DNA of 64,000 nucleotides from Humulus lupulus (taxonomy: Eukaryota; Streptophyta; Magnoliopsida; Rosales; Cannabaceae), in the NCBI RefSeq assembly GCF_963169125.1, contig NC_084795.1:94360911-94424910 (forward strand). Reading direction: 5' to 3'. The position numbers and the translations under genes were made by a program. Below the pieces are notes generated by a model, which saw only the letters and a program-made list of their open reading frames with translations, ran no database searches and was not told the DNA's origin. Each line of letters opens with the position of its first letter. The stretch's first letter is position 1. Of this stretch, positions 46,125-57,029 are shown piece after piece.

Positions 46125-47562
46125 ATAGCATTTTTAATAGTTTTAACTAAGTTTTGTGATTCTATAACATATTTTCTACGTGCGTTTTATGATGATAAAT
46201 CTGACATTTTGATGGCAAGTGTAGTTAAAATAAAGTTTTAGGAGTATTCAAAGCTTTCGGGATTGAAATGTGGAAGCGGTGGCAGCGTGGAAGCTATCTA
46301 AGGTGAAGAATTGAAGAATTTGGAGGTAGGCCGCGGCTCATAAAACTCAGGCCGCGGCCCTTTTAGTGGAAATTGCACTTTCAAAATTTTTCTTCTAGAC
46401 ACGCCCTGCGCATAAAAATCAGGCCGCTGCGCGAAAATTTCAGGCCGCTGCTTGAGGGACAGATTTAGGCACAGTTTTTGTTCTAGGCCGCGGCTCGCAT
46501 TTTTCAGGCCGCGGCTTGCGACGTCGTTTTCAGATTTTTTATTACTTTTTAATTAGAATTTAATTGAGACTATAAAGGATGATTAGGGTTAATTTGAGAG
46601 GGATCTTTATGACGGTTTTAAGAGAGAAAAAGACTGAGAAAGGGCTGAAGAGAAGGCTACAAGACTACATTACTTTTGTTCATCAATCAAGTTTCTTTTC
46701 TTCCCTTAATCTCTTTAATTTTAATTATAATTATGTTTGTGATTCCTATTATGGAGTAGGTCCTTTTTAGGTTAAGGGTTAATTCAAAACCCAAGACATG
46801 AATTCTTGATTATTGATAATGAATATTGTTCTTTAATTTCTCTCAATATTAGATTGTTTCTATTTTTCCAATTGAATGTTATGAATCTTGTAATTTCTTG
46901 TTAGGTGGCCAACTAATTAAGGTTTTACATTGTTTCAATTGTCATCTTAGAATTACTACTCACCTAATAGTTTAGGATTCTAAGTGTATGTGATAAATTA
47001 CAATTGATAGTTATGTCAAAAGAATTGTTGATTGTGATGAAAAATAGAACCTAGGTTAAATGAATTATATGCTTCATTAATTTATTGCCTAGATTAACTT
47101 GTTTCCATAGGACTTAATACTTTATCTAAGTTAAATAGATTGTATGCTTCATAGATTTATTGCTTAGATAAAAGAGTTAATTATTGAGCGCTTCGCCTTG
47201 ATTACTTATAATAGGGAGACTGGGATAATTGACTGCTTCAGCGTTACCTGCGGGGTTAATAGTTTAATTGAGAAATTGGAATAATATTTATTATTAATGA
47301 TTAGGAATGATTGTTGAGGGTGGAGATTAACCTTTAACTGTTTCTTAATATCGTATTATCCATCTTTAATTGCTTCTAGTTTATGTTATTTAATTTTGAG
47401 TAAAAAATCAAAATCCCCTTTTAAGTTTTAGTGTTAATTCTTGAATAATAAAGTGAACGATAGTCCTCGTGGGTTCGACCTGTGCTTGCTATTATACTGA
47501 AATAATTGGAAGTATTAAAAGAAAAATCATTGTTAAATTTGTGTGGTACACGACAGCTATCA
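46125..47562 (+). repeat. 5' LTR of the Athila element (5'-truncated)
   Basis: Matches 57103-58520 at high identity and ends CACGACAGCTATCA. It misses the 75 bp found at the start of the 3' LTR (TGATACGGTC...). It contains the GC-rich GGCCGCGGC module at 46325-46530, with fewer copies of one sub-unit than the 3' LTR. Confidence 0.9.
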
Positions 47563-47568
47563 AATTTT

Positions 47569-47586
47569 TGGCGCCGTTGCCGGGGA
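47569..47586 (+). promoter_or_regulatory. Primer-binding site (tRNA-Asp type)
   Basis: TGGCGCCGTTGCCGGGGA, six bases after the LTR end, is the classical Athila primer site complementary to the 3' end of aspartate tRNA. Role in priming minus-strand DNA synthesis is known for the family. Confidence 0.9.
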
Positions 47587-47663
47587 CTATTGTTATTCTC
47601 TTTGTTATTCAAATTTATTTATTTGTGACTAATTAGTTCTTACTGTGGAATTATCAAGTGTAT

Positions 47664-50250
47664 ATGTTTGGTGAAGACGATACTCAAGAAAGGTTATCTC
47701 GGCTTAAACAATATCTTGAATCATCGTCAGCTTCTCGGTCTTCATGAATTATTACCGATAATCCACGCTTTCAATGTCTTGCTCCGCAAGAAAATCCTGT
47801 TAAAGTGCCATTACCGTCTGACAACGAATCTGATTCTGACGATTCAGTTCGATCCTATAGAACAATGGCTCAGCAAAGGACATTGAAAGAGTTGGCAGCG
47901 CCAAATCTTGACCAAAAACCACTATGCATCCAATATCCACCGTTGGATGTAAACTTTGAGCTGAAGTCGGGCCTCATCCACTTATTGCCTTCTTTCCATG
48001 GGCTGCCTGGTGAGGATCCGAATAAACATTTGAAGGAGTTTCATATTGTCTGTTCTAGTATGAAACCCGCTGCAGTGACTGAGGAACAAATTAAGCTGCG
48101 AGCTTTTCCTTTCTCCCTAAAGGATGCAGCTAAAGAGTGGTTGTACTATCTTCCACCTGGTACTGTTGAAACTTGGAATGGTATGAAGACTATGTTCCTA
48201 GAATGATACTTTCCGGCATCTAAAGTTGGAAGCATCAGGAAAGAGATCTGTGGTATAAGGCAGTATACATGAGAGTCTTTGTATGAGTATTGGGAGAGAT
48301 TTAAGAGGTTGTGTGCTAGCTGCCCTCATCATCAGATAAGTGAACAACTCTTCATTAAGTACTTTTATGAAGGATTACAATCACTGGATAGGAGTATGAT
48401 TGATGCAGCCAGTGCGGGTGCACTAGTTGATAAGACTCCTGCTGCAGCCAAGAGCTTGATTTCTAATATGGCTGCTAACTCACAACAGTTTGGCATTCGT
48501 CAAGATCCTGTTCCACCACCCAAATCAGCTAATGAAGTGAGCACCTCTAATGCTAATCAGCTGGGTCAACAATTGGCTCAATTAACAGTAGTGGTACAAC
48601 AACTCGCTTTGGGCCAACAAGTACGGCCATGTGGAATCTGTCAAGTTGTGGGGCATCCTACTGATACGTGCTCTACTCTAGTGGAGGGAGAAACTGAGGG
48701 TGTTAATGCTGTAGGAAATTTCCCTGGTCAATTACGTCAGATGTATTGTGAACCATTTTCACAAACTTATAATCCTGGCTGGCATGATCATCCAAACCTT
48801 CGATATGGGAATCAACAACAAATAGCTCCACAACCAACAGCAGCAAGACCACCCGGTTTCACTATACAACAGAGGTCTCAAAATAATTATGTACCTAGAC
48901 CATCACAACCACCGCAGGCTGCTCCACCACCAAGTGCCAAACCTTCTACTGAGGATTTAATCAATGCACTTGCTACAAATACTCTTCAATTTCAGCAAAC
49001 CACCCAAGCTTCCATCAAAAGTTTGGAGAATCAGGTGGGACAATTAGCAGCATCATATAACCGGTTGGAGGCTCATCTGTCAAATAAATTGCCTTCACAA
49101 CCTGAGATGAATCCCAAGGAGAATGCTAGTGCAGTAACTTTGCAAAGTGGGACGCAATATGATCCACCTAGTCCTCCAATGCCCAGTAAATTGTCATCCA
49201 AGCCACAAGTTGATTGCTCAGTTAATGAAGATGTTCCTCCAAAGCCAACCACCCCTACACAACTAAGCCCTAAGCCTACTTTTGTCATTCCACCTCCATT
49301 CCCAAGCAGACTAAAAAAGACTAAAAAGGAAGAGGTTGACAAGGAGATTCTTGATACATTCCGAAAGGTAGAAGTGAATATTCCTCTTCTTGACACTATT
49401 AAACAAGTGCCGCGTTATGCCAAGTTTTTGAAAGAGTTGTGCACTAATAAGCGTAAGTTGAGGGGTAATGAAAAAGTTAGTGTGGGGGAGAATGTTTCCG
49501 CAGTTCCTCAAAAGAAGCTTCCACCAAAGTGTAAGGATCTTGGTACTTTTACTATCCCTTGCACTATTGGTAATAAAAGAATTGAGCGGTGTATGTTGGA
49601 TTTGGGAGCCTCTATCAATGTCATGCCATTCTCCATTTATGCTTCATTGAATCTCGGTCCACTTGAAGAAACAAGGGTGATTATTCAACTTGCTGATAGG
49701 TCGAATGCTTATCCCAGGGGTGCAATAGAAGATGTTTTAGTTCAAGTAAATGAATTGGTGTTTCCGGCTGATTTTTATGTTCTTGATATGGAAGATGAAT
49801 CTATTCCATGCTCCACTCCAATTTTGTTGGGGAGACCATTCATGAAGACTGCAAGAACTAAGATTGATGTGCATGACGGTACGTTGACCATGGAATTTGA
49901 TGGGGAGACTATTCGCTTTAATATTTTTGAGGCTATGAGATATCCAAGTGATGTGCATGCTGTTTACTCTCTTGATGTGTTGGATATTCTTTCTCAACGA
50001 GTTTTAGATTTGCATAGTGAAGATGGTTTGGAGGTTGCGTTGAGAGAGCATCTTGTGTTGACTGATGAAGATTTGTCTCATGAGATCATGGATGTCATAA
50101 CCACACTCAATAGTGGTTTTGACAAGACTTTTAAGAAGGTTGCATTTCTTAATTTGCCGATTTCTAATGAGAAATTGCAGCCATCAATTGTTCAAGCTCC
50201 TACACTTGAATTGAAGCCACTTTCGGAGCATCTCAAATATGTTTACTTGG
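47664..50250 (+). pseudogene. Athila gag and protease region, with stops
   Basis: Reading starts at ATG 47664 (MFGEDDTQERL). In-frame TGA codons occur at 47745, 48204 and about 48270; from 48279 the frame stays open. Retrotransposon gag domain motifs include LIHLLPSFHGLPGEDPNKHL, FPFSLKDAAKEWLYYLPPGT and ESLYEYWERFKRLC. A CCHC-like knuckle (CGICQVVGHPTDTC, 48630-48671) follows, then a proline-rich linker and the aspartic protease with LDLGASINVMPFSIY (about 49596-49640) and ILLGRPFMKTA. Gag would form the particle and protease would process the polyprotein; only the stops prevent this. Confidence 0.88.
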
Positions 50251-53106
50251 GGAAGAACGAGACACTTCCAGTTATAATTTCACGAGATCTTAATCAAGTC
50301 CAAGAAGAAAAATTAATGAGAGTACTCCAAGAATATAAAACTGCCATTGGTTGGTCTATTGCTGATATTAAGGGGATTAGCCCTTCTATGTGCATGCACC
50401 GAATTTTACTTGAAGAAGGGTCTAAACCAACACGTGAGGCGCAACGGAGATTGAATCCACCTATGATGGAGGTTGTGAAAAAGGAGATACTGAAGCTCCT
50501 TAGTGTGGGTATTATTTACCCAATTTCAGACAGTCAATGGGTGAGTCCTGTTCAGGTAGTGCCAAAGAAGTCTGGAATCACAGTGGTAAAGAATGATGAA
50601 AACGAGCTGGTACCAAAAAGAATGCAAACCGGGTGGCGAGTTTGTATAGACTACCGAAAGTTGAATGCGGCAACCCGTAAAGATCACTTTCCCTTACCTT
50701 TCATTGATCAAATGCTTGAGAGGTTAGCGGGTCATCCTTATTATTGTTTTCTTGACGGTTATTCGGGATATAATCAGATTTTTATAGCTCCTGAAGATCA
50801 AGAGAAGACAACCTTCACACCCTTTTGGTACATTCGCTTTCCGACGAATGCCGTTTGGGTTATGTAATGCTCCTGCCACATTTCAGCGATGTATGATGAG
50901 CATTTTTTCAGAATATATTGAAAACATCATCGAGGATTTTATGGATGATTTTAGTGTTTATGGTGACTCATTTGATCGCTGCCTTCATAATCTCACATTG
51001 GTACTCTAGCGGTGTATTGAAACTAACCTTGTGCTTAATTGGGAAAAATGCCATTTTATGGTAAACCAAGGTATAGTTTTGGGTCATGTGATTTCAGTCA
51101 AGGGAATAGAGGTCAATAAGGCAAAGATTTATTTGATTCGTTCTCTACCATCTCCGACTAATGTGAAAGAAGTGCGATCATTCCTTGGGCATGCAGGGTT
51201 TTATCGAAGATTTATAATGGATTTCTCTAAAATTTCCACACCACTATGCAACCTTCTCCAAAAAGATGTAAAGTTCGAATTTAATGAAAAGTGTTTAGTG
51301 GCTTTCAACTTATTAAAAGAGTCTCTGACTACAGCTCCTATAATTCAGCCACCGAATTGGGAGCTACCATTTGAACTCATGTGTGATGCAAGTGACTATG
51401 CCGTGGGTGCTGTTCTTGGGCAACGAGTTGACAAGCTTCCTCATGTTATATATTATGCTTCTCACACTCTTAATGATGCTCAACTTAATTATTCCACCAC
51501 TGAAAAAGAGCTCTTGGCGGTCATTTTTGCCTTGGAAAAGTTTCGGTCCTACTTGATTGGAACTAAAGTGATTGTTTATACCGACCATGCTGCTCTTCGC
51601 TATCTATTGGCAAAGAAAGAAGCCAAGCCTCGGCTAATCCGGTGGATTCTACTTCTTCAAGAGTTCGATTTGGAGATAAAAGATAAAAAGGGTTCTGAGA
51701 ATAGGGTGGCGAATCACTTGAGTCGTCTTATTCGGGATGAAGATAATTTTCCCATAGAAGAAAAATTTCCGGATGAGCAACTCCTCGCCATGCAAGAAGT
51801 TATTCCTTGGTATGCCGACATTGTAAATTACCCTGCTTCAAAAGAGTTACCAAGTGATCTCACACAAGCACAACAGAACAAGATTAAGCATGATGCTCGC
51901 CACTACATATGGGATGAACCTTATCTTTGGAAGCATTGTACTGATCAAATCATTTGAAGGTGTGTACCGGAATCTGAATTTCGTTCCATCCTTGCTTTTT
52001 GTCATGCTTATGCTTGTGGTGGACACTTTGGACCTAAGAGGACAGCTCGTAAGATATTTGACAGCGGTTTCTATTGGCCCACAATTTTCAAAGATTCTTA
52101 TGCTTATTGTAAGGCATGTGATCGTTGTCAACGAGTTGGTAACATAACGGCCAAGGATCAAATGCCTCAAACTCCTATTTTAATTCTTGAGATCTTTGAT
52201 GTTTGGGGTATGGATTTCATGGGACCGTTCCCATCCTCTTTTGGCTATGAATATATTCTATTGGTTGTAGACTACGTGTCTAAATGGGTGGAAGCAATTG
52301 CAACTAGAACGGATAATTCAAAAACAGTAGTGGATTTCATTCGCTCCAACATTTTTGTGCGTTTTGGTACACCTAAGGCTATACTTAGTGATCGAGGCAC
52401 TCATTTTTGTAACAAGAGTATAGAAGCATTGTTTCGACGCTATAGTGTAACTCACAAGGTGACAGTTGCTTATCATCCACAAGCCAATGGGCAAGCGGAG
52501 GTTTCTAATCGTGAAATCAAATTGATTCTTGAGAAAACTGTAAATCCAAACCGGTAAGATTGGAGTACAAGGCTAGATGATGCCTTGTGGGCACATCGTA
52601 CGGCATATAAAACACCTATCGGTAAGTCACCTTATCGGTTGGTGTATGGGAAGCCTTGCCATCTACCGGTTGAGCTAGAGCATAAGGCGTGGTGGGCTGT
52701 AAAGAAGTGTAACATGGACATGGTTGCTGTAGGACAACAAAGAATGCTTCAATTTCATGAGTTAGAAGAAATACGCAATGAAGCATATGAGAGTTCGAGA
52801 ATCTACAAGGAGAAAACCAAAGCTTTTCATGACAAACATATTCTTCGGAAGAGTTTTGTGGAAGGTCAGAAAGTTCTAATGTATCACTCTCGCCTTAAGC
52901 TCTTTCCTGGGAAGTTGAAGTCTCGCTGGTTAGGTCCGTTCATTGTTACCAAAGTTTTTCCTCATGGAGCGGTCGAAGTTGTAAGTTCAAGTACCGGAAA
53001 GTCATTCAAGGTAAATGGTCAGAGATTAAAGCCATATTATGAATCGATAGAGGAAGAACAAGCTGCGGTGATTCACCTCATTGACCCGGTATATGTTGAT
53101 GAATGA
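50251..53106 (+). pseudogene. Athila pol: reverse transcriptase, RNase H, integrase
   Basis: Continues the gag-protease frame through RT motifs VCIDYRKLNAATRKDHFPLP and FLDGYSGYNQI. The frame is then lost by small deletions at about 50815-50835, which remove the FAYRRMPFGL register, and the downstream frame opens at MPFGLCNAPATFQR. The RT box is FMDD (50938-50949). From there one frame runs to 53106, broken only by TAG at 51007, TGA at 51955 and TAA at 52555. RNase H has [19 protein letters not shown] and [11 protein letters not shown]. Integrase has the HHCC finger (51996-52130) and DDE core (WGMDFMGPFPS, AILSDRGTHFCN, YHPQANGQAEVSN). The C-terminal [16 protein letters not shown] is the usual integrase tail. 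Confidence 0.9.
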
Positions 53107-54457
53107 AGCATTAAGTCGAGCTAGCGACGATAAACTTAGCTACTTTGTAAATTAGTTTATTTTCATTATTATTTTCTTTCTTTAAATTGAACATTATGTT
53201 TTTATTTTTGTTGAGGTAATTTTAGTTTAATTTCTGTATTTAGAACCGTGAAAAAAAAAGAAAAAAAAAGAATGATGAAAAGTTTGAAAAAAGAAGGGGA
53301 AAGGGACTTAGGCCGCGGCTCACATTTCTTAAGCCGCGGCCCTTTTATGAAAAAAAATTGAGGAGGCTTCAGGGGCTTAGTAGGCCGCGACACGTCATTT
53401 GCAAGTCGCGGCCTACGCGCGGAATTTCAGCAATGGAGGACTCGCAGGCCACGGCACGTCATTTGCAAGCCGCGGTCCTTTTCTCCATAAATGCTTCAGG
53501 GGTGAGTAGGCCGCGACACGTAATGCGCAGGCCGCGGCACGCGAAAAGAAATTCAGAAAAAATGCTCCACAGGCCGCGGCTCGTCTATGGTGAGCCGCGG
53601 CCCTTTTCGGTAAAAAGCATCAGGTTTGTGTGTAGGCCGCGGCACGTATTTTGCAAGCCGCGGCCTACGAACGATTTCATCCTTTTTAATTTTAAAACCT
53701 CCATATCATCATTTCTCTACCCATCACCAAAAACCCTCATTCCTCTTTCTTCTTTTTCCCATCATTCTCATCACAAACCCCTCTCAATTCCTACATTTCC
53801 CCTTGTTTCCATTACTCTATAAACACATCCCCATCTTAATTCCCCCATATCTCCATAAACACATCTCTACCTCAACTTCCCCACACTAATCCGAATTTTC
53901 CCACCCTAATCCGAAATTCACACATTCCATTTTGGTTGCTGCATTTCTTTTACATTTCATATATCTAATCCAAGAAGATTTGCACATTCATTCATTCATT
54001 TCATCAAGTAAGTTTTTCTTGAAATAAAATATTTGTTTTCTTACTTGAATAATTGAAGTGTGGTGTATTTTGGAAATATTTGTGTGGGAGTTTATTTTGA
54101 TAATCCATGTCCTTTGTATTACTTTGATTATTAATTCATGGACATTCTGAGTTTTTGGGAAATTTTGCTTCATGGTATATAATTTGTTGGAGATGGTGTT
54201 TTTATGCACTCTATGTGTTTGATAGAAAGTTTGTGAGGAATGGAGTATATGGTTGGGGTTTGAGTGTTCTTGTGGTGAGTTAGAATTTGTTATGTAGGAG
54301 TTGAGTGATGCATTGTGTCACTTTGACCCGGATATGGGGGCATTTAAACTTTGGAAAGATTAATGTTGGCCATTGTGGTATTTTTCTCTTAATCTTCTAA
54401 TGACTAACAATGATGTGTTGGGTTCTTGTTCTTTATTTTTCTAATTTTTGGACAGCC
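53107..54457 (+). other. Athila spacer between pol and the env-position ORF
   Basis: Non-coding. It contains the GC-rich hairpin array (53311-53668), a C/T-rich stretch (53690-53900) and an AT/GT-rich intron-like part ending in CTAATTTTTGGACAG immediately before the downstream ATG. Short ORFs through the hairpins are repetitive RPRH/KPRP-type readings of the repeat. Confidence 0.6.
53311..53668. repeat. Array of GC-rich inverted repeats (GGCCGCGGC family)
   Basis: Six units, about 60-70 bp apart, in a locally AT-rich setting. Clean hairpins: GGCCGCGGCT/AGCCGCGGCC (53311-53341), GTAGGCCGCGAC/GTCGCGGCCTAC (53380-53416), GGCCGCGGCTC/GAGCCGCGGCC (53572-53602) and GTAGGCCGCGGC/GCCGCGGCCTAC (53632-53668), each with a 9-13-nt loop often reading ACGTCATTTGCAA. 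Units near 53446-53479 and 53508-53540 are imperfect. Function unknown. Confidence 0.92.
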
Positions 54458-55636
54458 ATGGCTCCCAAGACAAATAGGAATCAAGCCTCTTCATCGACAC
54501 CAATTCCATACGATCCCCTAAAATTTGTGTCTATGGAGGCTTATGAGAGCTACTTGAATGCCATTGCTCATGATAAGGCATGGGTCCCTGAGCGAGGATT
54601 TGATCTTCATATGCACCATGATCAACCTTTCCTCATGCATCAAATTGAGTCTCGGGGTTGGGAGAAATTATGTGCTCATCCTGAACCGGGCATTGGTCCT
54701 ATAGTTCGTGAGTTTTATGCCAACGCTGTGGCTCATGAAAATTACAAGGTGAAAGTGAGAGGCGTGAAAGTGTCCTTCAAAGCAGCTGATATTAATAGCT
54801 ATTATGAGCTACCTCACTTTTAGCGTGATGAATATGGTGCGGTTAAGGATAATTTTGATCATCAAGCTGTTATTGATGAAATTGCAATGCCGGGTGCTGT
54901 TTGGAACTTATATAATAATGGGGCTCCTCGCTACATTAAAGTCGCGTACCTGGATAGTAATACAAAGGCTTGGCAGCGGTTCATGGGAGCCAAATTAATG
55001 CCAACAGCACAACTTGGTCATGTGGACATTCATGAAGCAATTCTTCTTTATGCAATTCTGACAGACAAAACCATTAATGTGGGCCAAATTATTCATGCTT
55101 CTATCATCCGAAGTATGAATCAAGTGACGAATGGCTTTTATGTTCCTTCATTGATCACAACGCTATGTAAGAAGGCCGGTGTTCCTTGGGATGAGTCTGA
55201 AGAAAAGGTGCATCCATTGCGCATCATTGATCATAATACCCTTGATCGATTGAAAGGGAAAACCGCTGTTCAAGTTAATGATCAAGGCCAATCTTCTACT
55301 CTGGCCCATGTTCCTCCGCTGAACGATAGTAGAAGGACCACCCAGCAACGCTTACAAGCTTTGGAGCAAGAGGTTTATTATGGTCGACTTGATATTCGGG
55401 CGAATACTCAGCATATCCTGGATCACAACCAGAGGTTTGTCGAATATGCAAGCTATCAGGATATTTGTTACAGAATGGATCAGGCTCATTTGAACGTTGA
55501 TATGTCTAGCTATCCACCTGCTCCTACTTGGTTGCAGCCATACCCACCACCGGTTCCCATGCCCATGGTGCCATATCAGGCCCTTGATGATGAGGATGTT
55601 GCTGGAGCGGCAGATATGGATATTCTTGAGGAATGA
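54458..55636 (+). pseudogene. Athila env-position ORF (plant transposon protein domain), one stop
   Basis: Starts MAPKTNRNQASSS at 54458; one TAG at 54821 interrupts, after which the same frame runs to 55636 (about 392 codons). Conserved-looking segments are YESYLNAIAHDKAWVPERGF, EFYANAVAHENYKVKVRGV, GHVDIHEAILLYAILTDKTI and TTLCKKAGVPWDESEEKV, which I associate with the 'putative plant transposon protein' domain annotated in many plant genomes. ORFs at this place in Athila are historically called env-like, but I see no signal peptide or transmembrane segment, so an envelope role is not supported. The ATG follows a strong acceptor-like CTAATTTTTGGACAG, consistent with expression from a spliced RNA. 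A proline-rich C-terminus ends in an acidic tail. Confidence 0.75.
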
Positions 55637-57029
55637 TATGTTATGAGGGAGTTTTTCTTTCTTCTCTTTTCACTTTCTTTTCTATTTTCCTAAGTCCATT
55701 GAGGACAATGTACTGTTTAAGTGTGGGGGGGAAGTATTAATTTTCTGTTCTTTTCGTTTTATTTAGTGTCTGTTAGTGTTCAGTTGTGTTGGTCTTGTTG
55801 AAAGCATTGGTCGATGATGAAACTTTGAATTATGCTTAAAGTGATGTCAGACAATGAGGAGTTTTGTATGATTTGTGTGCTTGACTCCTATGTGAATTGC
55901 TATTTTGATTTATGTTGTTTTTCACTCTATGCACAATTGAATTCACCACTTAATTGTGTTGAAAAAAATTTATGCTTGTTGGAAAAAAAAATTTAAGTCC
56001 CAACCACTCTAGAAATCATTAATCAATTGTTTGAGGCGAAATCATAAGTACACATGATTAGAAGATGATTAAGGCAGTTCTTTGGATCGTTTGAGCTGTT
56101 CAAGCCAACCTATTATATGATAATCCTTAGTTTCCCATGTTTGAGCCATGATGACTATTTCTTTTCTTCTATGAACCGAATTTTTTTTTTACCTTATACT
56201 TCCTTGAAAAATATTTCTTTTTGTAACCCATTACACCATGGTTATTTATATATAATTTGATCTTGTGGGATGGTTTGTTAAAAAAAAGGGGGAAATACTT
56301 ATGGGTTATTTGTTTGGTTGTAAGTTGTGTATGATCTCTATTTCTCTCCTTGGAATATTATGAATAGAAAAAAAACAAAAGAAAAAATGATTTGCAATGA
56401 AAGAAAATGCATATATGCAAATTTTGCAAAAGTATAAGTGTGGGGGAAAGAGCGAGATCATTATGGAAAGAAGAAAAAATAGGTACTTCTTGCTTTGTAT
56501 GGGAAAATTTGGGGCGAGTTCAAAGAATGAAATTGATGTATGCTATGGTGTGATTTGGGCTTAAATGTATCTTTCTCAACTACCCTTAACCTTAGCCTTA
56601 CATTACAAGCCTATAAAGGCCTTTTGATTTTCTTATCATTGTGTGTTTATATTAGTGGAGAATGATTGGTTAATGTCTATGGAGTGGATGCTTTTCATTG
56701 AAAAACATTTTGGCATATAAGGACTGATTTAAAAGAAAATTATTTGGCAAGTATGGATTAAATTTGATGCATTTGAGTTGGTGTTGTGATTAAGTGCTTA
56801 GTAAATTATTATTTTTGAAAATCAAATGGTAAATTACATATGGAGTTGAAATTCTAATGAGTATGAAAATCTGAATTGTTTTGGCATTACTTATTTGTAT
56901 GATTCTCAGAGACATTCAAGCTTTTGACAAGACCGTTGTTTAGTGAGTCTAGATTAGTTTGTTTTATTTTTAGTTTTGTTATTTTAGTGTTTTGCTAAGG
57001 GACTAGCAATATTCAAGTGTGGGGGAATT
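55637..57029 (+). other. Athila 3' non-coding region with polypurine tracts
   Basis: No coding capacity. The motif AAGTGTGGGGG occurs at about 55718, 56437 and 57014; the last directly precedes the 3' LTR and is the functional polypurine tract by position. The other two are in the same orientation. Confidence 0.7.

Noticed and set aside
46579..46770. 63-codon ORF, repeated at 57537-57728
   Set aside because: Duplicated because it lies in both Athila LTRs; no domain, so not counted as a gene.
53311..53668. CRISPR-like regularly spaced repeats
   Set aside because: Plant nuclear context, unequal spacing, spacers not unique in style and no cas genes; the units are inverted repeats in a retroelement.
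53358..53822. 154-codon ORF through the hairpin array
   Set aside because: Its RPRH/KPRP periodicity is the translation of the GGCCGCGGC repeat; no domain, and other frames give similar artefacts.
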